Below, piece by piece: positions 1 to 13,200 of a stretch of DNA of 64,000 bases (position 1 is its first letter; every line of letters begins with the position of its first letter). The position numbers and the translations under genes are program-made. Origin of the DNA: Malus domestica (Eukaryota; Streptophyta; Magnoliopsida; Rosales; Rosaceae); assembly GCF_042453785.1 (NCBI RefSeq), contig NC_091675.1, forward strand, positions 4,972,501 through 5,036,500, written 5' to 3'. The notes below the pieces were generated by a model. That model did not search any database. It was given only the letters and a program-made list of their open reading frames with translations, and was not told the origin of the DNA.

Positions 1-1040
1 GAAGACAAGGCTGCTATTTCTTACAAAGTTCACGAACCGAATTCGGCTTGCAATGTGCCGAATGTAATAACTGTAACACCTCACCTCGCCGAGAAGGCTA
101 ATGAGATGACCTCGACCAACAAGGATTCGAAAACCCTTCTCGACCGAGACTTGGATAGGCAATCGACCGTTCTCGCCGCAGTGCTGTTGATGCCAACGGA
201 AGATACTGCGAGACCGACCGACTCTACGGTGACAGAGCTATCTATGCCGACTTAAGATATCACCGGTTGCTTCCACAGTGCTGTTGATGCCAACGGAAGA
301 TGTGTCAGCGAAAAAGGAAAAGAAAAAGATCTCAAGTTGTGAGAGTTTGCGCAGGGCAATTTTGTATTGATTTTTGTGGGGCCTATTATGTTGCACGACC
401 TCTTGTATTTATAGGACTTGGATATCTGCTTGGCACAACCTGATAATATTGTAGAGTCCAGCTGTAACTCAAACTTGCAGAGCAAAAATTGATCCGTATC
501 AGAGGCTTATCCTTCAGATTGTTGTTTGTGACTTTTCAAATAGGATAAAAACCCATCTCGTCTTATCACATCACACTAGAAGTCTAGCCCACCTAGGCTT
601 CTTGTCTTGATAACTTCAACATAGCCTTTATCCCATGCATGCATAATAAAATATAATCCCATCATATTTAAAAGCCTAGCCTAGCTAGGCTTTCTTTTCT
701 TGTCATATGCATGTTACGGCATATACATATATATAATCATATATATATATATATATATATAATTATATAATAGGCATCCAAACCGAATTGCTCTAACACA
801 CACGGTACACTGCTAACAAATCCAAATTACATTGGACTGTTCCACCTGTCTCTCCGTTGGGATATAATTTTGTCTTGTTTATCTGGTTTAAGAAGATGCA
901 GATAATTCGGACTAAAAGATAATTATAATATTATCCTTTAATAATCAAATTATCTCCACTTTCTCATCCGGTGGTTGAGAATCATGCCCACTCAACGGCC
1001 TGAATCGCTTGGGCCGATGATGTAAAATTGGGTTCAAACA
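1..1040 (-). repeat. LTR (3' LTR of the minus-strand element), truncated by window start
   Basis: This stretch matches 3300-4333 almost base for base. Its outer ~220 bases lie before the window. It holds a (TA)n microsatellite near 739-762 that is longer than in the other LTR, and a promoter-like AT-rich part. Confidence 0.9.
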
Positions 1041-1607
1041 TTGCCCCCCAGTTTCCTTGAACTTCGGCTCGTATGGCGAATGGTAAAGGAAATTAAGTCT
1101 CATCAGCCAATCAGGAGCATGTCGACCGCCTACCTATCAGGCCGAGAGAAACCTGTTACCATGCACTTGATTCTTAGTATCTTGCCGAGAAAAATTGAAC
1201 CGAGGTCGAGCAAAATTTTCCTTAGCAGCTCGGCCTGTCTATATAGATATATATATTGAGCCGAGGTCGAGAAGCTTGAAATGAATAATATCACCATATT
1301 TGAGTCACATCAAATCTTTCTGCTTCACCACATCATATCAGAGAAAGTGGAATCATGATCATAAAAATTTTAAATCCACTTTTCTTTGACTAGTCGACCT
1401 ACCTATTAGTGGGTAAATATAAGACCGAGAAAATTTTCGTCGCACTCGACCATCAACCCTCGATCACCATTCCTTGACTGAATGCCACTGATCAAATCCT
1501 GCCATCAAAATTAATGCCGCAGCTTTCACTACTGAGAAGAAAAGGATGCCGCGTATATATATATATAAGTAGCCTGATGTCTGATGTGATCGGCCAGCCG
1601 TGCAGTT

Positions 1608-1638
<31 letters not shown>

Positions 1639-2107
1639 CTTTCCTTCTTGGTAATAGCACCCCAAAGCAATATGCGGTCGTCTTAAAAACCATTAGATAC
1701 CTTCGAACTAACTGTCAAGCTCGACGTATGGTGCGGCCAAGGCCGAGGCCGAGAAAAACTTTCTTATATAGTTTTGTAAAGTGGGCTGAGGTCGAGGCCG
1801 AGGAGAATTAGGTGATGTAGTTGGCACATATATATACATATACATATATATATATATATAACCTATTATATTCAGCCAAATGCATTGTATTCGGCCAACA
1901 CTTTCTTTCATTCGGCCGAAACTTTTTTTTTTTTTTTTTTTTTTCGGCCCACCTTGTCGACCTACTTTCCTTCGGCCCACCTAATCTCAACTTCGGCCTA
2001 ATGTTTCCTCGACTTCGGCCTAATGGTTGGCCAAGCGCAGGGATCAGTCAGCCGAATTACCAAATTTCTACCACCATACTCCAAAGCCGGCCTCAAATGT
2101 CAATCTT
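1041..2107. other. Internal non-coding part of the LTR element, with microsatellites
   Basis: Holds several (TA)n runs (about 1555-1567, 1612-1639, 1828-1861) and a T run at about 1923-1944. The word TTCGGCC and relatives recur many times. Open frames across this part are low-complexity artefacts of these runs. Confidence 0.6.
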
Positions 2108-3034
2108 TTATTCGGCCAAAATTTTACCGAGGCATTGCCCCCCTATTTTCTTATGCATCATCGGCTCAAACAACCAGATGAATAAGAATATATAAAAAGA
2201 AAACTGCAATCTACTATATGGTAATAAAGTGGTCGATCCATGAGATGGAGGAGGCCAACGATGTTTTATTCCAAACCGAGATATTTTTACATCGAAAATT
2301 TCACTTTGAGATTTGCCAACGCTGAATAAAAAAATTTGCCCAAATATTTTTGACTCGGCAAAATATTTTGCATTTTCGGCCGCCGAATGTGTGGAACAAT
2401 TATTATGCCCCCCAGGCATAATTTCGGCTTTTAATTCAAATAGCTTAGCCGAACAGGATTTCTCCATATCGGCTTTATTGCCAATAATCATATCAATTGG
2501 CGTAGTTTCTCGGGCTAGGCTAATATCTCGGCCTCGTTCGTCACTGGAGCATTCTTTTGACGAACCTTTTTCCAAGTCAATTTTTGTATATAGCTTAGGG
2601 ACTTGAATTTTTTCTTCTAAGCCTACCATACTTTCAGTCTCGACCGAAAAAATAGGTGGCTTTTGTTCTTCGGCCAAATTAACAATTTTCTTAGGCTGAT
2701 GTCTGATTACGGCCGGAGCGAAAAATTGCCCCCCGGCCTTTGGGCCTAACCATTTTTCAAATGGAATAGATTTGTAATCAGAAACGTAAGGAAAATTTTC
2801 TTCATCTAGCCAGGCATTAAATCGAGCCCTGTCTTCATTTATCCATTGCCCTTGTAGGATAACAGGAGCTTTTATTTTCAACATGCAAGCGAATGACTTT
2901 TGCATCTCTTTATGGCCACGAAGAACTTTTTCTGCTTCCAAAGATTTTTTTTTTTCCTCATTGTATTTTTTCAATTCCTCTAGGAGCTCGTGCAATCGGC
3001 TAAATGGAGCCAGATTGACATTTTGATCTATCAT
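2108..3034 (-). CDS. Open frame of 308 codons inside the LTR element, unknown product
   Basis: The frame opens 46 bases after the 5' LTR on the element's sense strand, where gag normally sits. The N-terminal ~50 residues are rich in Lys, Glu and Leu (ELLEELKKYNEEKKKSLEAE) and would form a coiled coil. The middle has aromatic and proline-rich segments (FEKWLGPKAGGQFFAPAVIR). The last ~90 residues look like low-constraint sequence. I see no zinc knuckle, protease or RT motif. It could be a divergent gag-like or pre-gag protein, or a captured host fragment; I do not recognise it. An open frame of this length in an element without pol is notable but may simply reflect its youth. Confidence 0.45.
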   Translation of the reverse strand: MIDQNVNLAPFSRLHELLEELKKYNEEKKKSLEAEKVLRGHKEMQKSFACMLKIKAPVILQGQWINEDRARFNAWLDEENFPYVSDYKSIPFEKWLGPKAGGQFFAPAVIRHQPKKIVNLAEEQKPPIFSVETESMVGLEEKIQVPKLYTKIDLEKGSSKECSSDERGRDISLARETTPIDMIIGNKADMEKSCSAKLFELKAEIMPGGHNNCSTHSAAENAKYFAESKIFGQIFLFSVGKSQSEIFDVKISRFGIKHRWPPPSHGSTTLLPYSRLQFSFYIFLFIWLFEPMMHKKIGGQCLGKILAE

Positions 3035-3080
3035 GTGAACTTCGTAGTTTTAGCACTGGGTCCCACCGGGCGTGCCAAAA

Positions 3081-4333
3081 TGTTGACCCTAGAAATTACA
3101 AAGCCTACGTGGCGCGCATGCCGAATATATTCTAAGCTAACTACGTCCTTCGGTGATTACGGGGCGTGCCAACTCGTCGGCCGAGGCTCGGCCGAGGAGT
3201 AAATTTGATGATGCTGCGTTGGGTCGCGCTACTGACTTCTGCGTCTTGCGATTGCGGCCGAGAAAGGAACGCGTCTCGGCCTCTTGGGTTCTCGAGCCTG
3301 AAGACAAGGCTGCTATTTCTTACAAAGTTCACGAACCGAATTCGGCTTGCAATGTGCCGAATGTAATAACTGTAACACCTCACCTCGCCGAGAAGGCTAA
3401 TGAGATGACCTCGACCAACAAGGATTCGAAAACCCTTCTCGACCGAGACTTGGATAGGCAATCGACCGTTCTCGCCGCAGTGCTGTTGATGCCAACGGAA
3501 GATACTGCGAGACCGACCGACTCTACGGTGACAGAGCTATCTATGCCGACTTAAGATATCACCGGTTGCTTCCACAGTGCTATTGATGCCAACGGAAGAT
3601 GTGTCAGCGAAAAAGGAAAAGAAAAAGATCTCAAGTTGTGAGAGTTTGCGCAGGGCAATTTTGTATTGATTTTTGTGGGGCCTATTATGTTGCACGACCT
3701 CTTGTATTTATAGGACTTGGATATCTGCTTGGCACAACCTGATAATATTGTAGAGTCCAGCTGTAACTCAAACTTGCAGAGCAAAAATTGATCCGTATCA
3801 GAGGCTTATCCTTCAGATTGTTGTTTGTGACTTTTCAAATAGGATAAAAACCCATCTCGTCTTATCACATCACACTAGAAGTCTAGCCCACCTAGGCTTC
3901 TTGTCTTGATAACTTCAACATAGCCTTTATCCCATGCATGCATAATAAAATATAATCCCATCATATTTAAAAGCCTAGCCTAGCTAGGCTTTCTTTTCTT
4001 GTCATATGCATGTTACGGCATATACATATATATAATCATATATATATATATATAATTATATAATAGGCATCCAAACCGAATTGCTCTAACACACACGGTA
4101 CACTGCTAACAAATCCAAATTACATTGGACTGTTCCACCTGTCTCTCCGTTGGGATATAATTTTGTCTTGTTTATCTGGTTTAAGAAGATGCAGATAATT
4201 CGGACTAAAAGATAATTATAATATTATCCTTTAATAATCAAATTATCTCCACTTTCTCATCCGGTGGTTGAGAATCATGCCCACTCAACGGCCTGAATCG
4301 CTTGGGCCGATGATGTAAAATTGGGTTCAAACA
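3081..4333 (-). repeat. LTR (5' LTR of the minus-strand element), complete, 1253 bp
   Basis: Bounded by TG (3081) and CA (4333) on the plus strand; the inner edge abuts the primer-binding-like site at about 3058-3078 on the minus strand. The target-site duplication cannot be checked because the far end of the element is outside the window. Confidence 0.9.
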
Positions 4334-4676
4334 GTTTTATTTTTCAAAATTAAAGGATGTTAGGATCACTTTTGGTGAGATTTTAAAAAACCTGTAAAAT
4401 TTAGTATATGTGAATTTACTTTACTGTTCATGATTTTGTTTTGTGGTAAAAAACATAATTATCTTTCTACTTTCTTTTAGTTAACAAAAATGTTATTATT
4501 AATATATAGTTTACATAACCATAGTTAAACTGGAACACTTCCCAACTAATAAAATTCTGAGTAACAATTATCTATGGTTTAGAGTGGGACGAAATAACGT
4601 ACCCAAAAAAAACAAATATCTCTTTGAATTTATAATACAAGCTCCTTTTTTTTTCGGTAACAATAATACAAGATCT
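4334..4676. other. AT-rich spacer between LTR element and PRISE gene
   Basis: No gene seen. It should contain the 3' untranslated region of the neighbouring minus-strand gene; a T/A-rich stretch lies at 4610-4660. Confidence 0.5.
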
Positions 4677-5955
<1,279 letters not shown>

Positions 5956-6928
5956 ATTTTTGGGTATATGACGTAAGCTATGAGCTCTTCTCGGTGCAGT
6001 GTCCAAATGAAGAAAAGAGAGAAATTAACATTGTGGGCCTTATCCTACTGGGCTTGAAGCCCAACTACTCAAGCAAAATAGTACACTTATGCACTAGGCC
6101 CACATTTCTTTTGCGATCAAGGATCAGTTTCAGTGCTTAGGTTAAACTGTTCATGTGCTATGTATAGTAGCTCATCGGTTGATTGTGTGGAGAGTGTTCA
6201 TCCTATTTTGGAGAAATAATAGACTTTACATGTGCTTATTAATAAAGGAACCATCGTGTATTGCCAATTAATTTTATGATAAAACATCAACTTTCTTTGA
6301 ATTGGATGTTGGAATCAAGTGATGGGTAGTTAAAATTTTAGTGTGACGCGCACATAGCTACATGATGTTAATTGAATATCAATTGTGACATTGTGTGTGT
6401 GTGTTTGTTAATTAACCTAGGTTCGAATGAATTAAAAGTCGGAAGTGTTTAGCTTGCCTACCACAAAAAGTAACTAGGGTGGATATCAAATTGTAAATAG
6501 TAGAGATCTTGTCTATATTTTCTTTGCATGGTGTGGGTAAAGTAGAGATCTTTTTCTTTCTACATACTCATAAACAAAATTTCTAAATTTAAACTCAACG
6601 TGCGATTTAACTGCTTCACCTAGGTGATTTATTTTGTAATATTTGGAGTCATTTAGCTTATATATAAGTATATAACACATAGAATTCGAGCCCTAACCTC
6701 CGGTTTAAGAATAAATGCTTACGCCACGTACAAATTACTCAATACAAACATTGGAAATAACCTTATGTTTTGTTTGAATTAGGGATTATCAAGTATCTTA
6801 TGATTTAGTTTACTAGAATTTTTTATTTTTCTTAAAAATGGGGACAACTAGTTATCCATCCCTTTCGAGAGACGAGAAAACTCACAGAGACATTGTAATC
6901 TCCCCCTAGCTACAAGTTTGGCTTCCAC
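5956..6928. other. Intergenic region upstream of PRISE gene
   Basis: AT-rich, no convincing coding potential. The part just above 5955 should hold the promoter of the minus-strand PRISE gene; no clear TATA box stands out. Confidence 0.5.
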
Positions 6929-7432
6929 ACCAGCAGCAGGTTTTGAACCCAAGACCTCCAGTTTTTAATTTGAAGAAGGTCTCACAATCCGTCATTTACC
7001 ACTGGGCCACCAACTCGAGGTTAGTTTACTAGAAATTAGATTGAGAATTTTGAAATGATCAATAGGCAATCCATTGAGAGAGATTTGCAAGTCAGTATTT
7101 AAAATAAATCAATTGAAAATTCCTTATTTAGTGACTTTGTTATACGCAAGTCATGTATTATCAATCTGTCTATCTACTGTACCAGCAGCAGGTTTCGAAC
7201 TCAAGACCTCTAGTTTTTAATTTGAAGAAGGCCTCACAATCCGTCATTTACAACTGGGTCACCAACTCGTGGTTAGTTTAATAGAAATTAGATAGAGAAT
7301 TTTGAAATGATCAAAAGGCAATCCATTGAGAGAGATTTGCAAATCAGTATTTAAAATAAATCAATTGAAAATTCCTTATTTAGTGACTTTGTTGTACGCA
7401 AGTCATGTATTATCAATCTGTCTATCTACAGT
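6929..7432 (-). repeat. Tandem duplication of a 252-bp unit containing SINE-like Pol III boxes
   Basis: Copy 1 is 6929-7180 and copy 2 is 7181-7432, at roughly 93-95 percent identity. Read on the minus strand each copy has TTGGTGGCCCAGTGGTAAAT (A-box-like) followed by GGTCTTGGGTTCAAAAC (B-box-like), the layout of a tRNA-derived SINE. The tail towards the left is AT-rich. Confidence 0.7.
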
Positions 7433-8385
7433 CTTAGAGTGTATTTCTAATTAATTTAGCCTAAATCCTTGATGTCCCAACACACCATTGTGATAAACAC
7501 ATGGACTCAAGATGATAAAGTTGAGTAAGTAGATCAGAAGAAAAAGGCACTAAAGATAGAATTAGGTACACCTTTTTACCTTTTCATTTCGTCCTTCTCT
7601 TCAATGGAAAATTTTGTTTAATCGATGTGCCTAAGTGGTCCTCTCCACCTTCCCCATATATTCTAACAGTACATACATATAAATGCACTTCAGTACTATT
7701 GTCTGGATTAACTACCAGACACAAAGTATGTTTTAATTAGATCATCAAATTAGAAATTTTGTTGCGCTTAACTAGCTCTCTAAATTCTAATTGACCAAGA
7801 AAATGCTTAACCTAAAGATAATACTAAGCTGATCGTGAAGAATAAATTAACGCATGCAGTAGTATATAGCTTTAAAAAGGACACAGTTTCAACTGCATAA
7901 ACCCTAAATTCAACTAGAACATATCGTTAATTCTTGTGGTTATAAGTTTGCATCACTACTGATTTCCAATGACCCATCACGAAAACTTACACTGATCAAG
8001 CCACGACCAAAGCTTACATCTTTTTCGTCCTTTCCATCTTTCTCCTACTCTCTTCCTCTGGTTGAATTAAAGGTTCTTCTAAAATGGTGGACAGACCTGA
8101 AAAAGATACAGCACAAAGGTGATTGATACTTCCACTTGATAAACCCTAAAAAGTTGCAAAGACGTACACACACCGCACGTTAGAAAAAGGAAACAATTGT
8201 ATTAACCTAATATTTGAATTTCAAACATTTACAAGTGATCTTACATGACATGAGTATATCATCAATGTGTCGCTTTGTGCTAATGTTACAACCTACATAA
8301 CGTTGTATTATTGGCACAAGACGTAACGATGGTTGTATACACTGTCTCATTCTAGTATTGGAAATTTCGAGTGCCAAATTTAATT
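7433..8385. other. Intergenic region downstream of the ARM/TPR gene
   Basis: AT-rich, no gene seen. The right end must include the 3' untranslated region of the minus-strand gene ending at 8386. Confidence 0.45.
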
Positions 8386-10203
8386 TCACTTACCTTTCTT
8401 CTCCATCATAATTCTCCTCATTTCATCATGGTAATCTTGCTTGTCGTTGCCACTCTCGTATAAGTTAACCCTACCTTCCGACACTTGTACTTCTTTCGTC
8501 GCTTGAAAGTCTTGATCATCACTTGTTGCCATCTTTGACCTGGCAGTGGCGAAGAGCCAAGTGGCGTCCATCTGTTTGTTGATCATACGTGCGGCATAGT
8601 ATGGAACCTTCATCCGTTTTCTGCTCCCAGACTTGATGCAGCCATTGATGAACATCAAACAGTCCATCATGCTTTCTTTGGCCAATCCTTTCATGTCATA
8701 AGCCTGTGATCTTCTCCAAAGACTTCTGCTGTGAGAATTCACCGGACTTGACAAGCAGAGAGCTCTTGTCGAGTCTCTAATGGCGGCATCTGCTTTTCCA
8801 ATAAGCAACTGACACTGAGCTCTATTGCTATAAAGCACCATTCTATCTTTTCTCAACCCTAATGGGCACATTTCTAATGCTTCAGAATACTTAATTATAG
8901 CTCCCTCTATTTCTCCCATACAAACCATATGATTTGCTTCTTGTTTAATTAAATCCACCAAAACCCTACTTTCCTCATTTTTTTCTTGAGACAACACTCT
9001 CTCCTTCCTTCTCCTCTCTACCTTCAAATTCCAAACCTCTTCCAAATATTTTTCAATTCTTCTGTTCTTGTTCAACTTGTTTAGAAGAAGTGCTTTTGTG
9101 ATTGCTTCACCTACGTTTGATCTATCTCCAAGGCTTTTGAGTTCAACCAAATCTATAAGAAACGAGGCGGCCATATTAATAACTTTGTACCTCGTATTCG
9201 GGTCTTTGAGAAGCAACAAGAGGCAGTCGATCCCCATGTACTGCCAATCATCTGAAGACCTTGAGAGATTACACAGGCTCTCAATAGCTTCCTTTGATTC
9301 AGCAATTTTTTTCCTTCCATATTTACCATAGCACAAAATCCTAACAAGTCCAACGCCAGCTGGTGAAGATTGATTGGCTAATCCACCCCACATTCCACAC
9401 AACTGTTTTAAAAAATCCCCATTACAAATGAGATTCAAAGACCTCTCTTTGCAAGCAAAACAATTTAAGATATAGAGACACCAACACTGAAGCTGACTAG
9501 CCCATTCTTCTGCCTTGCGGTTCTCCATTTCAAATCCCCCAACACCTCTTGTGAGCAAATCACAATGGTATTTCTGTCTTTTTCTCTCATCTTTCACCCC
9601 CACAAAACTAACATACACCGCATCAAGACATGTAGAGGCTAATTTCATGGCTAATCTCACCACCTCTTCTTCGTACTCCGCCACAGCTTCGAATGTACTC
9701 TCGTAGCTTGCAAGGTGACCTAGCGCTCGAACCGCAACTCTTTGCTCGACCCAACTCATCTTCCCTCTGAGGAGCTCCAAAAGCGGTGGAATCACGCCTG
9801 ATGCCACTGCCTTTTCAGCGAACTCAGCCTTGTTCATGGTGTAAGAACCAATGACATGAGCTGCATAGTAAGGGATGTAGATGTTTTGGTCCCTCTGAAG
9901 CCAAGTATTACTCTTGTTGTTGATGCCTTTGTGGATAAACCGTACCATGCACTCAAAGATTCCAAGGGATGGGAACTCTGGGTCTTCAGGGTGAGCCATA
10001 GCAGCATTCCATAGGCTGCTTAGCACTAGAACATTTCCTTGGTCTTCCCTGTGAGGTAGTTCCTTGAAACAGGCTGATATTCCAGCTCTTCTCTTGAAGG
10101 AGTTTGGCTCTTTCATGGTACAAAAGAAGCAAAACTGTCTAGTGCAAGCCTGCTCTTTTGTGGTGAGCAGGTTTTTCTTCTCCTTTTTCTTCAGGGAATC
10201 CAT
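8386..10203 (-). CDS. ARM-repeat / TPR-like protein, 605 aa, single exon
   Basis: One long intronless frame. I start it at MDSLKKKEKK (10203) rather than the upstream in-frame Met at 10290, because the extra 29 residues look like translated leader. Residues about 100-380 are helical and match armadillo-like repeats (VIPPLLELLRGKMSWVEQRV, AVRALGHLASYESTF). Residues about 440-540 form tetratricopeptide-like repeats (IIKYSEALEMCPLGLRKDRM, LYSNRAQCQLLIGKADAAIR). A Cys-rich N-terminal patch (TRQFCFFCTMKEP) precedes the ARM part. Plants have a small family annotated only as ARM-repeat/TPR-like; partners and role are not established as far as I know. The architecture implies a protein-binding scaffold. 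No signal peptide or membrane segment seen. Confidence 0.88.
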   Translation of the reverse strand: MDSLKKKEKKNLLTTKEQACTRQFCFFCTMKEPNSFKRRAGISACFKELPHREDQGNVLVLSSLWNAAMAHPEDPEFPSLGIFECMVRFIHKGINNKSNTWLQRDQNIYIPYYAAHVIGSYTMNKAEFAEKAVASGVIPPLLELLRGKMSWVEQRVAVRALGHLASYESTFEAVAEYEEEVVRLAMKLASTCLDAVYVSFVGVKDERKRQKYHCDLLTRGVGGFEMENRKAEEWASQLQCWCLYILNCFACKERSLNLICNGDFLKQLCGMWGGLANQSSPAGVGLVRILCYGKYGRKKIAESKEAIESLCNLSRSSDDWQYMGIDCLLLLLKDPNTRYKVINMAASFLIDLVELKSLGDRSNVGEAITKALLLNKLNKNRRIEKYLEEVWNLKVERRRKERVLSQEKNEESRVLVDLIKQEANHMVCMGEIEGAIIKYSEALEMCPLGLRKDRMVLYSNRAQCQLLIGKADAAIRDSTRALCLSSPVNSHSRSLWRRSQAYDMKGLAKESMMDCLMFINGCIKSGSRKRMKVPYYAARMINKQMDATWLFATARSKMATSDDQDFQATKEVQVSEGRVNLYESGNDKQDYHDEMRRIMMEKKGK

Positions 10204-13200
10204 GACTGAGGGCAAAGGTTGAGAATTTAGGGTTTTGGTTTTGTGGAGAGCAATAAGGGGAATTGAAAGGAAAAGGTCAAAATTGATCAAGTGGGCAGAG
10301 TGGCCAGGTGTTTGTAGCTTAGTGACATCAACGGCGCATGTATTGTATTTAAAATCTTATATTGTGAGGCATCTTTGTACTGTTGAATTATTTGTGCCTT
10401 TATTTTCGAGAAAGGTTAGTCTCCCCACATAAAGGTTGTCATAAACAAAACTTTGCTTTCGTGTGTCTATCTCTTTATATATATATATATATCATACACT
10501 AAGATTGCGTATTTAACCATTCATTACTCTAATTATGCTATATACTAAAGTATAATAAATTTTTGACTCATTAAGTAATTGCTGGATCATGTAATGAGAG
10601 AGATGGTGCGCGCGGCATGGAAGTTTCTCTTTAGTTTCTAGCTAGCTCATATAGAGGATCTGATTTCTAAGGTGGGTTTGTATTTTGTTCAATTCTTTTA
10701 ATTGCATGAGGCGTTTGTTCATATAATTTGTAATATTATTGGATTCAATTTGTGTTGTGGAGTGGTGTTGGGTTTTTACAAATTGCTGGCCTTGTGACAG
10801 CCACATAGGTAACAAATAAAGAAGCATGTGGAATTGTCATCTGACATTGCAAAGCAAAGTGGTCCTCATTTCTGAAGGAAGGCCTTTCAGTTATTCTTCG
10901 AATCAGGTCTCTACTTTCTTCATTAATCTGCATTATTTTTCCTGTAAAATACTAATTTGTCTTAATACAGCTAATTAAGGATCGCGTAAGCAAGATATAT
11001 CATAGATCCTCAAAATCTACCAAGTGTAATTCCAACCAATAAACATTTATTAGAACACAAACTTTCTGCTTTCAATGCACATTTGACATCATGTTGTCTG
11101 GAACCTTGATTTTCGTTTTAAGTTCCCTTGTCAACAGGTCTAATGCTACTCTACTATTAATCTTCTTCAAAAGCTACTCTAAAAACCAAAATCTAGGTCT
11201 TTCTATTCTACTTACTATTCTACTTATAATAATGCAGCAAAATTTATTGTGATTACAGATGGGTTTGTTGCAAAAGGGAGTTGAGGGACCACAACCTGAA
11301 GACGTGGTATCAGTTTCCGACTTGCATGGCAAAGATACACTACCATCGTGACATCTCGTGTCATGTAAGTTGCTCTACTTCAGTCGGTTGTAACAGAAGG
11401 TGGTTCTTGTGGTCCTTCTCAACTTAACCTAATTCAAACAAATATTAAATCCATAACTAGCAAAACTTTTAGAAAACAGAATTAGTAATTTAGTACAACT
11501 GGGTGGAGGTCTCAAGAATATGCGGCTGTTACATACACATACTATATATAGATTGGAAAACAAGAGGACATGAAAAGAGGCGATTTATTAGAGTTTAATC
11601 TTCTCTGGAAATGGTAATTAGAGTTTAAACAATACACTTCGAAGATTCGTGGGAGTAACATGACTCTCTGGTGATTGGTAACCAAGTGTTGCGATGTGCA
11701 GACATGTTTCTGGTGTTTAGTTTATTGCTTGTTCGTAGGATTGGCGTGGAGAATAGCTACATCGGTTTATAAAGCTCATGATGATTAGAACTAATGCTTT
11801 TGTTTTTCAATATCCAAAAGATGATTGGAATGCAATGGTGTAGTAGTTACCAGCAACTTCAAATCTGAGTTGCACACCTCTCTTTTTTTATTATTATTAT
11901 TTTTGTTACAAGTGCTAATTCTGTAAAATTTTTGTCGTAGTTTATTCCAGTTGGTCTTCCATGTCTTCCCCAAATTGCTATTCCTTCGTTGAGTTTGAAT
12001 GTTTTGGTAGGGCAGGAGGCGTATATATAATTATGCACACAACTTATGAGGAACTAATAAGACTTTCACACAAATTATATGGTCCATGCAAGTTTTGTAT
12101 GCATATGTATCACATAAACTTTGATTGGTTCAGGGAGGTCTCAGTTCTCGCAAAATAAAACGAGAATACAACTTTATGCAAGCAATCTAACACCCAAAAA
12201 AATTGTTTGTGGGATATTGGAGGAAACTAATTTTATATCGCAAAAGATAGATTTCAATACACTAATCACATCTTAATTCTCTTGACACGGTTCTTAGTAG
12301 AGATATTCAAAAATGAACAACTTCAAATCTTCTACAAACAAAATCCCTATATCCTCAACCACTTGTCCTGTCACATACTCTCCACAACCCAGCCCAATGG
12401 CAGCTGACTCCTCAACCACTCCTCCTTGTTTGCTTCCGCATAATCACTCGAAATGAGACCCCAACCGAGTCTGAGTACAAGATAGCAAACTTCAAGGTCA
12501 ATAGCCAAAGCTCTTTGCAATCGCCCAAGTCAGTTGATTCAGTAACTCGCTTTCTGCAACTTTGTTAGTGTTAGAAATTCACAATTCTCTCAAAAAACAC
12601 GCAAAGATCTCCAAAAAATTTTGAAAATTTTAAGCAAATAAATCACTTTATATTCAATTTTTGAATAAATATTTTTGGAACATTTTTAGACGCATCGAAT
12701 CCACATGACTCGTCGATGGATTCCCGAAGACGACTTGCGCTCGAAGGATGATGGTGTTCTGCTATGTTAAGGGTGAGTGAATGTACATGTAAAATATGAA
12801 ATAAGTCACACAGATGACACATGCATTTTAGTTGCATATGAATTTAATTTATAAGGCTGTATAATTATGGTTCATTTAAATTAACGTCTAATTGAATAAA
12901 CCACTCAACAAATGTAAACATAGGACGGCATATGTGTATATATACAAAAACCTTCCGTAAACAATCAAGAACCGTTTGATTCATTTTTTTTCTTTGTTTC
13001 TAAATTGTTTTGGTTGAAATCTTAAAAAAAAATCAAGTACATTTTCCTTGCACGTGAATACGATTTCAAGCTCTCCCTCTATTTCGTAAACTAATATAGA
13101 GTATCGCTTTAGCTCTCATCCGGTGATCCTTTTGTTTTTGTTTTTTAGTCGTGCATGAGATTCAAGTCTGTAGACTTTACTACCAATACTTAAGCAGGCT

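Larger units (their letters stand above)
1..4333 (-). mobile_element. Young non-autonomous LTR retrotransposon (LARD-like), left end cut by window edge
   Basis: Two near-identical direct repeats (1-1040 and 3081-4333) flank a 2.0-kb internal region. The complete repeat starts TGTTGACC and ends TTCAAACA on the plus strand, so it has TG...CA ends. Orientation is minus: next to the right repeat, read on the minus strand, lies a primer-binding-like stretch TTTTGGCACGCCCGGTGGGA, and next to the left repeat lies a G-rich polypurine-like tract (ACTGGGGGGCAA). No reverse transcriptase, integrase or protease is recognisable inside, so it would depend on another element. The two LTRs differ by one substitution and a (TA)n length change over about 1,034 bp, suggesting insertion within roughly the last few hundred thousand years at usual plant rates. 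The tRNA-type primer site resembles those of Ty3/gypsy-class elements, but the superfamily is inference. Confidence 0.88.

Noticed and set aside
1708-2195. Frames rich in Tyr-Ile and Lys or Phe runs
   Set aside because: They are translations of (TA)n and poly-T/A tracts.
3141-3554. Open frames on both strands in the LTR (also at 55-485 in the other LTR)
   Set aside because: They lie inside the long terminal repeat, overlap each other on both strands and carry no protein motif.
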